A DNA stretch of 64,000 bases, taken from assembly GCA_963556255.1 (NCBI GenBank), contig OY744613.1, positions 40,197,352 to 40,261,351 on the forward strand. The letters are read 5' to 3'. The stretch comes from Allolobophora icterica. Taxonomy: Eukaryota > Annelida > Clitellata > Crassiclitellata > Lumbricidae. Positions 13,101-27,200 of this stretch are shown here, piece after piece (within the stretch, counting starts at the first letter, position 1; each line of letters starts with the position of its first letter). The notes beneath the pieces are model-generated. The model did not search any database. It was not told the origin of the DNA and worked only from the letters and a program-made list of their open reading frames with translations. The translations under genes and the position numbers were made by a program.

Positions 13101-15894
13101 CGTCACGCGTCATGACATGACGTCATGACGTCACGTGACGCTTCCACGTGACATTTTATCGTTTTTACGCGAAACGACGCACGGTAACACCATGGTTTGA
13201 TTTCATGAAGTGTGACGTCATGACGTCATGACACGTCACGCGTCATGACTTGACGTCATGACGTCACGTGACGCTTCCACGTGACATTTTATCGTTTTTA
13301 CGCGAAACGACGCACGGTAACACCATGGTTTGATTTCATGAAGTGTGACGTCATGACGTCATGACATGTCACGCGTCATGACTTGACGTCATGACGTCAC
13401 GTGACGCTTCCACGTGACATTTTATCGTTTTTACGCGAAACGACGCACGGTAACACCATGGTTTGATTTCATGAAGTGTGACGTCATGACGTCATGACAC
13501 GTCACGCGTCATGACGTCAAGTCATGACGTCACGTGACGCTTCCACATGACATTTTATCGTTTTTACGCGAAGCGACGCACGGTAACACCACGGTTTGAT
13601 TTCATGAAGTGTGACGTCATGACGTCATGACACGTCACGCGTCATGACTTGACGTCATGACGTCACGTGACGCTTCCACATGACATTTTATCGTTTCTAC
13701 GCGAAACGACGCACGGTAACACCATGGTTTGATTTCATGAAGTGTGACGCCATGAAGTCATGACACGTCACGCGTCATGACTTGACGTCATGACGTCACG
13801 TGACGCTTCCACATGACATTTTATCGTTTTTACGCGAAATGACGCACGGTAACACCATGGTTTGATTTCATGAAGTGTGACGTCATGACGTCATGACACG
13901 TCATGCGTCATGACTTGACGTCATGACGTCACGTGACGCTTCCACGTGACATTTTATCGTTTTTTACGCGAAACGACGCACGGTAACACCATGGTTTGAT
14001 TTCATGAAGTGTGACGTCATGACGTCATGACACGTCACGCGTCATGACTTGACGTCATGACGTCACGTGACGCTTCCACGTGACATTTTATCGTTTTTAC
14101 GCGAAACGACGCACGGTAACACCATGGTTTGATTTCATGAAGTGTGACGTCATGACGTCATGACGCGTCACGCGTCATGACTTGACGTCATGACGTCACG
14201 TGACGCTTCCACGTGACATTTTATCGTTTTTACGCGAAACGACGCACGGTAACACCATGGTTTGATTTCATGAAGTGTGACGTCATGACGTCATGACACG
14301 TCACGCGTCATGACTTGACGTCATGACGTCACGTGACGCTTCCACGTGACATTTTATCGTTTTTACGCGAAACGACGCACGGTAACACCATGGTTTGATT
14401 TCATGAAGTGTGACGTCATGACGTCATGACACGTCACGCGTCATGACTTGACGTCATGACGTCACGTGACGCTTCCACGTGACATTTTATCGTTTTTACG
14501 CGAAACGACGCACGGTAACACCATGGTTTGATTTCATGAAGTGTGACGTCATGACGTCATGACACGTCACGCGTCATGACTTGACGTCATGACGTCACGT
14601 GACGCTTCCACGTGACATTTTATCGTTTTTTACGCGAAACGACGCACGGTAACACCATGGTTTGATTTCATGAAGTGTGACGTCATGACGTCATGACACG
14701 TCACGCGTCATGACTTGACGTCATGACGTCACGTGACGCTTCCACGTGACATTTTATCGTTTTTACGCGAAACGACGCACGGTAACACCATGGTTTGATT
14801 TCATGAAGTGTGACGTCATGACGTCATGACACGTCACGCGTCATGACTTGACGTCATGACGTCACGTGACGCTTCCACGTGACATTTTATCGTTTTTTAC
14901 GCGAAACGACGCACGGTAACACCATGGTTTGATTTCATGAAGTGTGACGTCATGACGTCATGACACGTCACGCGTCATGACTTGACGTCATGACGTCACG
15001 TGACGCTTCCACGTGACATTTTATCGTTTTTACGCGAAACGACGCACGGTAACACCATGGTTTGATTTCATGAAGTGTGACGTCATGACGTCATGACACG
15101 TCACGCGTCATGACTTGACGTCATGACGTCACGTGACGCTTCCACGTGACATTTTATCGTTTTTACGCGAAACGACGCACGGTAACACCATGGTTTGATT
15201 TCATGAAGTGTGACGTCATGACGTCATGACGCGTCACGCGTCATGACTTGACGTCATGACGTCACGTGACGCTTCCACGTGACATTTTATCGTTTTTACG
15301 CGAAACGACGCACGGTAACACCATGGTTTGATTTCATGAAGTGTGACGTCATGACGTCATGACACGTCACGCGTCATGACTTGACGTCATGACGTCACGT
15401 GACGCTTCCACGTGACATTTTATCGTTTTTACGCGAAACGACGCACGGTAACACCATGGTTTGATTTCATGAAGTGTGACGTCATGACGTCATGACACGT
15501 CACGCGTCATGACTTGACGTCATGACGTCACGTGACGCTTCCACGTGACATTTTATCGTTTTTACGCGAAACGACGCACGGTAACACCATGGTTTGATTT
15601 CATGAAGTGTGACGTCATGACGTCATGACACGTCACGCGTCACGACTTGACGTCATGACGTCACGTGACGCTTCCACGTGACATTTTATCGTTTTTACGC
15701 GAAACGACGCACGGTAACACCATGGTTTGATTTCATGAAGTGTGACGTCATGACGTCATGACACGTCACGCGTCATGACTTGACGTCATGACGTCACGTG
15801 ACGCTTCCACGTGACATTTTATCGTTTTTACGCGAAACGACGCACGGTAACACCATGGTTTGATTTCATGAAGTGTGACGTCATGACGTCATGA
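1173..15894 (+). repeat. 133-bp CRE-rich satellite, arm A (+), about 110 monomers
   Basis: Start-to-start spacing is 133 bp (for example ACGCGAAACG at 4381 and 4514). Landmarks in each monomer, in order, are ACGCGAAACGACGCACGG, ACACCATGG, TTTGATTTCATGAAG, two abutting TGACGTCA, ACGCGTCATGAC, two more abutting TGACGTCA, CACGTG, CGCTTCC and TTTTATCGTTTTT. Variants zone the arm: CCAGATGAC up to about 1715, mostly CCACATGAC to about 3150, then CCACGTGAC, with returns to CCACATG near 5560-5830, 8350-8630 and 13545-13815. Base count of the central type is A32 C33 G31 T37 with 16 CpG, about twice the expected number. No usable open frame crosses it. It is not a gene; a bZIP-binding or structural role would be inference. 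Confidence 0.97.
1801..13520 (+). repeat. Micro-inverted monomer variants (TTGAC core reversed to GTCAA)
   Basis: In most + monomers the palindrome GTCATGAC is followed by the core TTGAC and then a second GTCATGAC. In eight monomers the core reads GTCAA, its exact reverse complement, with both flanks unchanged. The cores lie at 1807, 1940, 2471, 2736, 5528, 5661, 8320 and 13516. All eight are in the older CCACATG-type zones, and some copies descend from each other by block duplication. The coordinates given are the span that contains them. Confidence 0.85.
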
Positions 15895-18205
15895 CACGTC
15901 ACGCGTCACTGACATGACGTCATGACGTCACACTTCATGAAATCAAACCATGGTGTTACCGTGCGTCGTTTCGCGTAAAAAACGATAAAATGTCACGTGG
16001 AAGCGTCACGTGACGTCATGACGTCAAGTCATGACGCGTGACGTGTCATGACGTCATGACGTCACACTTCATGAAATCAAACCATGGTGTTACCGTGCGT
16101 CGTTTCGCGTAAAAACGATAAAATGTCACGTGGAAGCGTCACGTGACGTCATGACGTCAAGTCGTGACGCGTGACGTGTCATGACGTCATGACGTCACAC
16201 TTCATGAAATCAAACCATGGTGTTACCGTGCGTCGTTTCGCGTAAAAACGATAAAATGTCACGTCGGAAGCGTCACGTGACGTCATGACGTCAAGTCATG
16301 ACGCGTGACGTGTCATGACGTCATGACGTCACACTTCATGAAATCAAACCATGGTGTTACCCGTGCGTCGTTTCGCGTAAAAACGATAAAATGTCACGTG
16401 GAAGCGTCACGTGACGTCATGACGTCAAGTCATGACGCGTGACGTGTCATGACGTCATGACGTCACACTTCATGAAATCAAACCATGGTGTTACCGTGCG
16501 TCGTTTCGCGTAAAAACGATAAAATGTCACGTGGAAGCGTCACGTGACGTCATGACGTCAAGTCATGACGCGTGACGCGTCATGACGTCATGACGTCACA
16601 CTTCATGAAATCAAACCATGGTGTTACCGTGCGTCGTTTCGCGTAAAAACGATAAAATGTCACGTGGAAGCGTCACGTGACGTCATGACGTCAAGTCATG
16701 ACGCGTGACGTGTCATGACGTCATGACGTCACACTTCATGAAATCAAACCATGGTGTTACCGTGCGTCGTTTCGCGTAAAAACGATAAAATGTCACGTGG
16801 AAGCGTCACGTGACGTCATGACGTCAAGTCATGACGCGTGACGTGTCATGACGTCATGACGTCACACTTCATGAAATCAAACCATGGTGTTACCGTGCGT
16901 CGTTTCGCGTAAAAAACGATAAAATGTCACGTGGAAGCGTCACGTGACGTCATGACGTCAAGTCATGACGCGTGACGTGTCATGACGTCATGACGTCACA
17001 CTTCATGAAATCAAACCATGGTGTTACCGTGCGTCGTTTCGCGTAAAAACGATAAAATGTCACGTGGAAGCGTCACGTGACGTCATGACGTCAAGTCATG
17101 ACGCGTGACGTGTCATGACGTCATGACGTCACACTTCATGAAATCAAACCATGGTGTTACCGTGCGTCGTTTCGCGTAAAAACGATAAAATGTCACGTGG
17201 AAGCGTCACGTGACGTCATGACGTCAAGTCATGACGCGTGACGTGTCATGACGTCATGACGTCACACTTCATGAAATCAAACCATGGTGTTACCGTGCGT
17301 CGTTTCGCGTAAAAAACGATAAAATGTCACGTGGAAGCGTCACGTGACGTCATGACGTCAAGTCATGACGCGTGACGTGTCATGACGTCATGACGTCACA
17401 CTTCATGAAATCAAACCATGGTGTTACCGTGCGTCGTTTCGCGTAAAAAACGATAAAATGTCACGTGGAAGCGTCACGTGACGTCATGACGTCAAGTCAT
17501 GACGCGTGACGTGTCATGACGTCATGACGTCACACTTCATGAAATCAAACCATGGTGTTACCGTGCGTCGTTTCGCGTAAAAACGATAAAATGTCACGTG
17601 GAAGCGTCACGTGACGTCATGACGTCAAGTCATGACGCGTGACGCGTCATGACGTCATGACGTCACACTTCATGAAATCAAACCATGGTGTTACCGTGCG
17701 TCGTTTCGCGTAAAAACGATAAAATGTCACGTGGAAGCGTCACGTGACGTCATGACGTCAAGTCATGACGCGTGACGTGTCATGACGTCATGACGTCACA
17801 CTTCATGAAATCAAACCATGGTGTTACCGTGCGTCGTTTCGCGTAAAAAACGATAAAATGTCACGTGGAAGCGTCACGTGACGTCATGACGTCAAGTCAT
17901 GACGCATGACGTGTCATGACGTCATGACGTCACACTTCATGAAATCAAACCATGGTGTTACCGTGCGTCATTTCGCGTAAAAACGATAAAATGTCATGTG
18001 GAAGCGTCACGTGACGTCATGACGTCAAGTCATGACGCGTGACGTGTCATGACTTCATGGCGTCACACTTCATGAAATCAAACCATGGTGTTACCGTGCG
18101 TCGTTTCGCGTAGAAACGATAAAATGTCATGTGGAAGCGTCACGTGACGTCATGACGTCAAGTCATGACGCGTGACGTGTCATGACGTCATGACGTCACA
18201 CTTCA
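13600..18205. repeat. Large near-perfect palindrome inside the satellite
   Basis: The arms are about 13600-15894 and 15913-18205, around an 18-base spacer (15895-15912). Rare variants are mirrored about a centre near 15904: CACGACTTGA at 15641 against TCAAGTCGTG at 16157; GCGTCACGCG at 15231 against its complement at 16569; a six-T run near 14893 against six A near 16911; CTACGCG at 13697 against its complement near 18111; the CCATGAAGTCATG variant near 13750 against its complement near 18050. Symmetry breaks where arm A has GAAGCGACG (13571) and arm B keeps GTTTCGCG. The remaining arm differences are mostly single-base indels (homopolymer length; extra C at 16265 and 16359). Confidence 0.85.
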
Positions 18206-21200
18206 TGAAATCAAACCATGGTGTTACCGTGCGTCGTTTCGCGTAAAAACGATAAAATGTCACGTGGAAGCGTCACGTGACGTCATGACGTCAAGTCATG
18301 ACGCGTGACGTGTCATGACGTCATGACGTCACACTTCATGAAATCAAACCATGGTGTTACCGTGCGTCGTTTCGCGTAAAAACGATAAAATGTCACGTGG
18401 AAGCGTCACGTGACGTCATGACGTCAAGTCATGACGCGTGACGTGTCATGACTTCATGACGTCACACTTCATGAAATCAAACCATGGTGTTACCGTGCGT
18501 CGTTTCGCGTAAAAACGATAAAATGTCACGTGGAAGCGTCACGTGACGTCATGACGTCAAGTCATGACGCGTGACGTGTCATGACGTCATGACGTCACAC
18601 TTCATGAAATCAAACCATGGTGTTACCGTGCGTCGTTTCGCGTAAAAACGATAAAATGTCACGTGGAAGCGTCACGTGACGTCATGACGTCATGTCATGA
18701 CGCGTGACGTGTCATGACGTCATGACGTCACACTTCATGAAATCAAACCATGGTGTTACCGTGCGTCGTTTCGCGTAAAAACGATAAAATGTCACGTGGA
18801 AGCGTCACGTGACGTCATGACGTCAAGTCATGACGCGTGACGTGTCATGACGTCATGACGTCACACTTCATGAAATCAAACCATGGTGTTACCGTGCGTC
18901 GTTTCGCGTAAAAACGATAAAATGTCACGTGGAAGCGTCACGTGACGTCATGACGTCAAGTCATGACGCGTGACGTGTCATGACGTCATGACGTCACACT
19001 TCATGAAATCAAACCATGGTGTTACCGTGCGTCGTTTCGCGTAAAAACGATAAAATGTCACGTGGAAGCGTCACGTGACGTCATGACGTCAAGTCATGAC
19101 GCGTGACGTGTCATGACGTCATGACGTCACACTTCATGAAATCAAACCATGGTGTTACCGTGCGTCGTTTCGCGTAAAAACGATAAAATGTCACGTGGAA
19201 GCGTCACGTGACGTCATGACGTCAAGTCATGACGCGTGACGTGTCATGACGTCATGACGTCACACTTCATGAAATCAAACCATGGTGTTACCGTGCGTCG
19301 TTTCGCGTAAAAACGATAAAATGTCACGTGGAAGCGTCACGTGACGTCATGACGTCAAGTCATGACGCGTGACGTGTCATGACGTCATGACGTCACACTT
19401 CATGAAATCAAACCATGGTGTTACCGTGCGTCGTTTCGCGTAAAAACGATAAAATGTCACGTGGAAGCGTCACGTGACGTCATGACGTCAAGTCATGACG
19501 CGTGACGTGTCATGACGTCATGACGTCACACTTCATGAAATCAAACCATGGTGTTACCGTGCGTCGTTTCGCGTAAAAACGATAAAATGTCACGTGGAAG
19601 CGTCACGTGACGTCATGACGTCAAGTCATGACGCGTGACGTGTCATGACGTCATGACGTCACACTTCATGAAATCAAACCATGGTGTTACCGTGCGTCGT
19701 TTCGCGTAAAAACGATAAAATGTCACGTGGAAGCGTCACGTGACGTCATGACGTCAAGTCATGACGCGTGACGTGTCATGACGTCATGACGTCACACTTC
19801 ATGAAATCAAACCATGGTGTTACCGTGCGTCGTTTCGCGTAAAAACGATAAAATGTCACGTGGAAGCGTCACGTGACGTCATGACGTCAAGTCATGACGC
19901 GTGACGTGTCATGACGTCATGACGTCACACTTCATGAAATCAAACCATGGTGTTACCGTGCGTCGTTTCGCGTAAAAACGATAAAATGTCACGTGGAAGC
20001 GTCACGTGACGTCATGACGTCAAGTCATGACGCGTGACGTGTCATGACGTCATGACGTCACACTTCATGAAATCAAACCATGGTGTTACCGTGCGTCGTT
20101 TCGCGTAAAAACGATAAAATGTCACGTGGAAGCGTCACGTGACGTCATGACGTCAAGTCATGACGCGTGACGTGTCATGACGTCATGACGTCACACTTCA
20201 TGAAATCAAACCATGGTGTTACCGTGCGTCGTTTCGCGTAAAAACGATAAAATGTCACGTGGAAGCGTCACGTGACGTCATGACGTCAAGTCATGACGCG
20301 TGACGTGTCATGACGTCATGACGTCACACTTCATGAAATCAAACCATGGTGTTACCGTGCGTCGTTTCGCGTAAAAACGATAAAATGTCACGTGGAAGCG
20401 TCACGTGACGTCATGACGTCAAGTCATGACGCGTGACGTGTCATGACGTCATGACGTCACACTTCATGAAATCAAACCATGGTGTTACCGTGCGTCGTTT
20501 CGCGTAAAAACGATAAAATGTCACGTGGAAGCGTCACGTGACGTCATGACGTCAAGTCATGACGCGTGACGTGTCATGACGTCATGACGTCACACTTCAT
20601 GAAATCAAACCATGGTGTTACCGTGCGTCGTTTCGCGTAAAAACGATAAAATGTCACGTGGAAGCGTCACGTGACGTCATGACGTCAAGTCATGACGCGT
20701 GACGTGTCATGACGTCATGACGTCACACTTCATGAAATCAAACCATGGTGTTACCGTGCGTCGTTTCGCGTAAAAACGATAAAATGTCACGTGGAAGCGT
20801 CACGTGACGTCATGACGTCAAGTCATGACGCGTGACGTGTCATGACGTCATGACGTCACACTTCATGAAATCAAACCATGGTGTTACCGTGCGTCGTTTC
20901 GCGTAAAAACGATAAAATGTCACGTGGAAGCGTCACGTGACGTCATGACGTCAAGTCATGACGCGTGACGTGTCATGACGTCATGACGTCACACTTCATG
21001 AAATCAAACCATGGTGTTACCGTGCGTCGTTTCGCGTAAAAACGATAAAATGTCACGTGGAAGCGTCACGTGACGTCATGACGTCAAGTCATGACGCGTG
21101 ACGTGTCATGACGTCATGACGTCACACTTCATGAAATCAAACCATGGTGTTACCGTGCGTCGTTTCGCGTAAAAACGATAAAATGTCACGTGGAAGCGTC

Positions 21201-24200
21201 ACGTGACGTCATGACGTCAAGTCATGACGCGTGACGTGTCATGACGTCATGACGTCACACTTCATGAAATCAAACCATGGTGTTACCGTGCGTCGTTTCG
21301 CGTAAAAACGATAAAATGTCACGTGGAAGCGTCACGTGACGTCATGACGTCAAGTCATGACGCGTGACGTGTCATGACGTCATGACGTCACACTTCATGA
21401 AATCAAACCATGGTGTTACCGTGCGTCGTTTCGCGTAAAAACGATAAAATGTCACGTGGAAGCGTCACGTGACGTCATGACGTCAAGTCATGACGCGTGA
21501 CGTGTCATGACGTCATGACGTCACACTTCATGAAATCAAACCATGGTGTTACCGTGCGTCGTTTCGCGTAAAAACGATAAAATGTCACGTGGAAGCGTCA
21601 CGTGACGTCATGACGTCAAGTCATGACGCGTGACGTGTCATGACGTCATGACGTCACACTTCATGAAATCAAACCATGGTGTTACCGTGCGTCGTTTCGC
21701 GTAAAAACGATAAAATGTCACGTGGAAGCGTCACGTGACGTCATGACGTCAAGTCATGACGCGTGACGTGTCATGACGTCATGACGTCACACTTCATGAA
21801 ATCAAACCATGGTGTTACCGTGCGTCGTTTCGCGTAAAAACGATAAAATGTCACGTGGAAGCGTCACGTGACGTCATGACGTCAAGTCATGACGCGTGAC
21901 GTGTCATGACGTCATGACGTCACACTTCATGAAATCAAACCATGGTGTTACCGTGCGTCGTTTCGCGTAAAAACGATAAAATGTCACGTGGAAGCGTCAC
22001 GTGACGTCATGACGTCAAGTCATGACGCGTGACGTGTCATGACGTCATGACGTCACACTTCATGAAATCAAACCATGGTGTTACCGTGCGTCGTTTCGCG
22101 TAAAAACGATAAAATGTCACGTGGAAGCGTCACGTGACGTCATGACGTCAAGTCATGACGCGTGACGTGTCATGACTTCATGACGTCACACTTCATGAAA
22201 TCAAACCATGGTGTTACCGTGCGTCGTTTCGCGTAAAAACGATAAAATGTCACGTGGAAGCGTCACGTGACGTCATGACGTCAAGTCATGACGCGTGACG
22301 TGTCATGACGTCATGACGTCACACTTCATGAAATCAAACCATGGTGTTACCGTGCGTCGTTTCGCGTAAAAACGATAAAATGTCACGTGGAAGCGTCACG
22401 TGACGTCATGACGTCAAGTCATGACGCGTGACGTGTCATGACGTCATGACGTCACACTTCATGAAATCAAACCATGGTGTTACCGTGCGTCGTTTCGCGT
22501 AAAAACGATAAAATGTCACGTGGAAGCGTCACGTGACGTCATGACGTCAAGTCATGACGCGTGACGTGTCATGACGTCATGACGTCACACTTCATGAAAT
22601 CAAACCATGGTGTTACCGTGCGTCGTTTCGCGTAAAAACGATAAAATGTCACGTGGAAGCGTCACGTGACGTCATGACGTCAAGTCATGACGCGTGACGT
22701 GTCATGACGTCATGACGTCACACTTCATGAAATCAAACCATGGTGTTACCGTGCGTCGTTTCGCGTAAAAACGATAAAATGTCACGTGGAAGCGTCACGT
22801 GACGTCATGACGTCAAGTCATGACGCGTGACGTGTCATGACGTCATGACGTCACACTTCATGAAATCAAACCATGGTGTTACCGTGCGTCGTTTCGCGTA
22901 AAAACGATAAAATGTCACGTGGAAGCGTCACGTGACGTCATGACGTCAAGTCATGACGCGTGACGTGTCATGACGTCATGACGTCACACTTCATGAAATC
23001 AAACCATGGTGTTACCGTGCGTCGTTTCGCGTAAAAACGATAAAATGTCACGTGGAAGCGTCACGTGACGTCATGACGTCAAGTCATGACGCGTGACGTG
23101 TCATGACGTCATGACGTCACACTTCATGAAATCAAACCATGGTGTTACCGTGCGTCGTTTCGCGTAAAAACGATAAAATGTCACGTGGAAGCGTCACGTG
23201 ACGTCATGACGTCAAGTCATGACGCGTGACGTGTCATGACGTCATGACGTCACACTTCATGAAATCAAACCATGGTGTTACCGTGCGTCGTTTCGCGTAA
23301 AAACGATAAAATGTCACGTGGAAGCGTCACGTGACGTCATGACGTCAAGTCATGACGCGTGACGTGTCATGACGTCATGACGTCACACTTCATGAAATCA
23401 AACCATGGTGTTACCGTGCGTCGTTTCGCGTAAAAACGATAAAATGTCACGTGGAAGCGTCACGTGACGTCATGACGTCAAGTCATGACGCGTGACGTGT
23501 CATGACGTCATGACGTCACACTTCATGAAATCAAACCATGGTGTTACCGTGCGTCGTTTCGCGTAAAAACGATAAAATGTCACGTGGAAGCGTCACGTGA
23601 CGTCATGACGTCAAGTCATGACGCGTGACGTGTCATGACGTCATGACGTCACACTTCATGAAATCAAACCATGGTGTTACCGTGCGTCGTTTCGCGTAAA
23701 AACGATAAAATGTCACGTGGAAGCGTCACGTGACGTCATGACGTCAAGTCATGACGCGTGACGTGTCATGACGTCATGACGTCACACTTCATGAAATCAA
23801 ACCATGGTGTTACCGTGCGTCGTTTCGCGTAAAAACGATAAAATGTCACGTGGAAGCGTCACGTGACGTCATGACGTCAAGTCATGACGCGTGACGTGTC
23901 ATGACGTCATGACGTCACACTTCATGAAATCAAACCATGGTGTTACCGTGCGTCGTTTCGCGTAAAAACGATAAAATGTCACGTGGAAGCGTCACGTGAC
24001 GTCATGACGTCAAGTCATGACGCGTGACGTGTCATGACGTCATGACGTCACACTTCATGAAATCAAACCATGGTGTTACCGTGCGTCGTTTCGCGTAAAA
24101 ACGATAAAATGTCACGTGGAAGCGTCACGTGACGTCATGACGTCAAGTCATGACGCGTGACGTGTCATGACGTCATGACGTCACACTTCATGAAATCAAA

Positions 24201-27200
24201 CCATGGTGTTACCGTGCGTCGTTTCGCGTAAAAACGATAAAATGTCACGTGGAAGCGTCACGTGACGTCATGACGTCAAGTCATGACGCGTGACGTGTCA
24301 TGACGTCATGACGTCACACTTCATGAAATCAAACCATGGTGTTACCGTGCGTCGTTTCGCGTAAAAACGATAAAATGTCACGTGGAAGCGTCACGTGACG
24401 TCATGACGTCAAGTCATGACGCGTGACGTGTCATGACGTCATGACGTCACACTTCATGAAATCAAACCATGGTGTTACCGTGCGTCGTTTCGCGTAAAAA
24501 CGATAAAATGTCACGTGGAAGCGTCACGTGACGTCATGACGTCAAGTCATGACGCGTGACGTGTCATGACGTCATGACGTCACACTTCATGAAATCAAAC
24601 CATGGTGTTACCGTGCGTCGTTTCGCGTAAAAACGATAAAATGTCACGTGGAAGCGTCACGTGACGTCATGACGTCAAGTCATGACGCGTGACGTGTCAT
24701 GACGTCATGACGTCACACTTCATGAAATCAAACCATGGTGTTACCGTGCGTCGTTTCGCGTAAAAACGATAAAATGTCACGTGGAAGCGTCACGTGACGT
24801 CATGACGTCAAGTCATGACGCGTGACGTGTCATGACGTCATGACGTCACACTTCATGAAATCAAACCATGGTGTTACCGTGCGTCGTTTCGCGTAAAAAC
24901 GATAAAATGTCACGTGGAAGCGTCACGTGACGTCATGACGTCAAGTCATGACGCGTGACGTGTCATGACGTCATGACGTCACACTTCATGAAATCAAACC
25001 ATGGTGTTACCGTGCGTCGTTTCGCGTAAAAACGATAAAATGTCACGTGGAAGCGTCACGTGACGTCATGACGTCAAGTCATGACGCGTGACGTGTCATG
25101 ACGTCATGACGTCACACTTCATGAAATCAAACCATGGTGTTACCGTGCGTCGTTTCGCGTAAAAACGATAAAATGTCACGTGGAAGCGTCACGTGACGTC
25201 ATGACGTCAAGTCATGACGCGTGACGTGTCATGACGTCATGACGTCACACTTCATGAAATCAAACCATGGTGTTACCGTGCGTCGTTTCGCGTAAAAACG
25301 ATAAAATGTCACGTGGAAGCGTCACGTGACGTCATGACGTCAAGTCATGACGCGTGACGTGTCATGACGTCATGACGTCACACTTCATGAAATCAAACCA
25401 TGGTGTTACCGTGCGTCGTTTCGCGTAAAAACGATAAAATGTCACGTGGAAGCGTCACGTGACGTCATGACGTCAAGTCATGACGCGTGACGTGTCATGA
25501 CGTCATGACGTCACACTTCATGAAATCAAACCATGGTGTTACCGTGCGTCGTTTCGCGTAAAAACGATAAAATGTCACGTGGAAGCGTCACGTGACGTCA
25601 TGACGTCAAGTCATGACGCGTGACGTGTCATGACGTCATGACGTCACACTTCATGAAATCAAACCATGGTGTTACCGTGCGTCGTTTCGCGTAAAAACGA
25701 TAAAATGTCACGTGGAAGCGTCACGTGACGTCATGACGTCAAGTCATGACGCGTGACGTGTCATGACGTCATGACGTCACACTTCATGAAATCAAACCAT
25801 GGTGTTACCGTGCGTCGTTTCGCGTAAAAACGATAAAATGTCACGTGGAAGCGTCACGTGACGTCATGACGTCAAGTCATGACGCGTGACGTGTCATGAC
25901 GTCATGACGTCACACTTCATGAAATCAAACCATGGTGTTACCGTGCGTCGTTTCGCGTAAAAACGATAAAATGTCACGTGGAAGCGTCACGTGACGTCAT
26001 GACGTCAAGTCATGACGCGTGACGTGTCATGACGTCATGACGTCACACTTCATGAAATCAAACCATGGTGTTACCGTGCGTCGTTTCGCGTAAAAACGAT
26101 AAAATGTCACGTGGAAGCGTCACGTGACGTCATGACGTCAAGTCATGACGCGTGACGTGTCATGACGTCATGACGTCACACTTCATGAAATCAAACCATG
26201 GTGTTACCGTGCGTCGTTTCGCGTAAAAACGATAAAATGTCACGTGGAAGCGTCACGTGACGTCATGACGTCAAGTCATGACGCGTGACGTGTCATGACG
26301 TCATGACGTCACACTTCATGAAATCAAACCATGGTGTTACCGTGCGTCGTTTCGCGTAAAAACGATAAAATGTCACGTGGAAGCGTCACGTGACGTCATG
26401 ACGTCAAGTCATGACGCGTGACGTGTCATGACGTCATGACGTCACACTTCATGAAATCAAACCATGGTGTTACCGTGCGTCGTTTCGCGTAAAAACGATA
26501 AAATGTCACGTGGAAGCGTCACGTGACGTCATGACGTCAAGTCATGACGCGTGACGTGTCATGACGTCATGACGTCACACTTCATGAAATCAAACCATGG
26601 TGTTACCGTGCGTCGTTTCGCGTAAAAACGATAAAATGTCACGTGGAAGCGTCACGTGACGTCATGACGTCAAGTCATGACGCGTGACGTGTCATGACGT
26701 CATGACGTCACACTTCATGAAATCAAACCATGGTGTTACCGTGCGTCGTTTCGCGTAAAAACGATAAAATGTCACGTGGAAGCGTCACGTGACGTCATGA
26801 CGTCAAGTCATGACGCGTGACGTGTCATGACGTCATGACGTCACACTTCATGAAATCAAACCATGGTGTTACCGTGCGTCGTTTCGCGTAAAAACGATAA
26901 AATGTCACGTGGAAGCGTCACGTGACGTCATGACGTCAAGTCATGACGCGTGACGTGTCATGACGTCATGACGTCACACTTCATGAAATCAAACCATGGT
27001 GTTACCGTGCGTCGTTTCGCGTAAAAACGATAAAATGTCACGTGGAAGCGTCACGTGACGTCATGACGTCAAGTCATGACGCGTGACGTGTCATGACGTC
27101 ATGACGTCACACTTCATGAAATCAAACCATGGTGTTACCGTGCGTCGTTTCGCGTAAAAACGATAAAATGTCACGTGGAAGCGTCACGTGACGTCATGAC

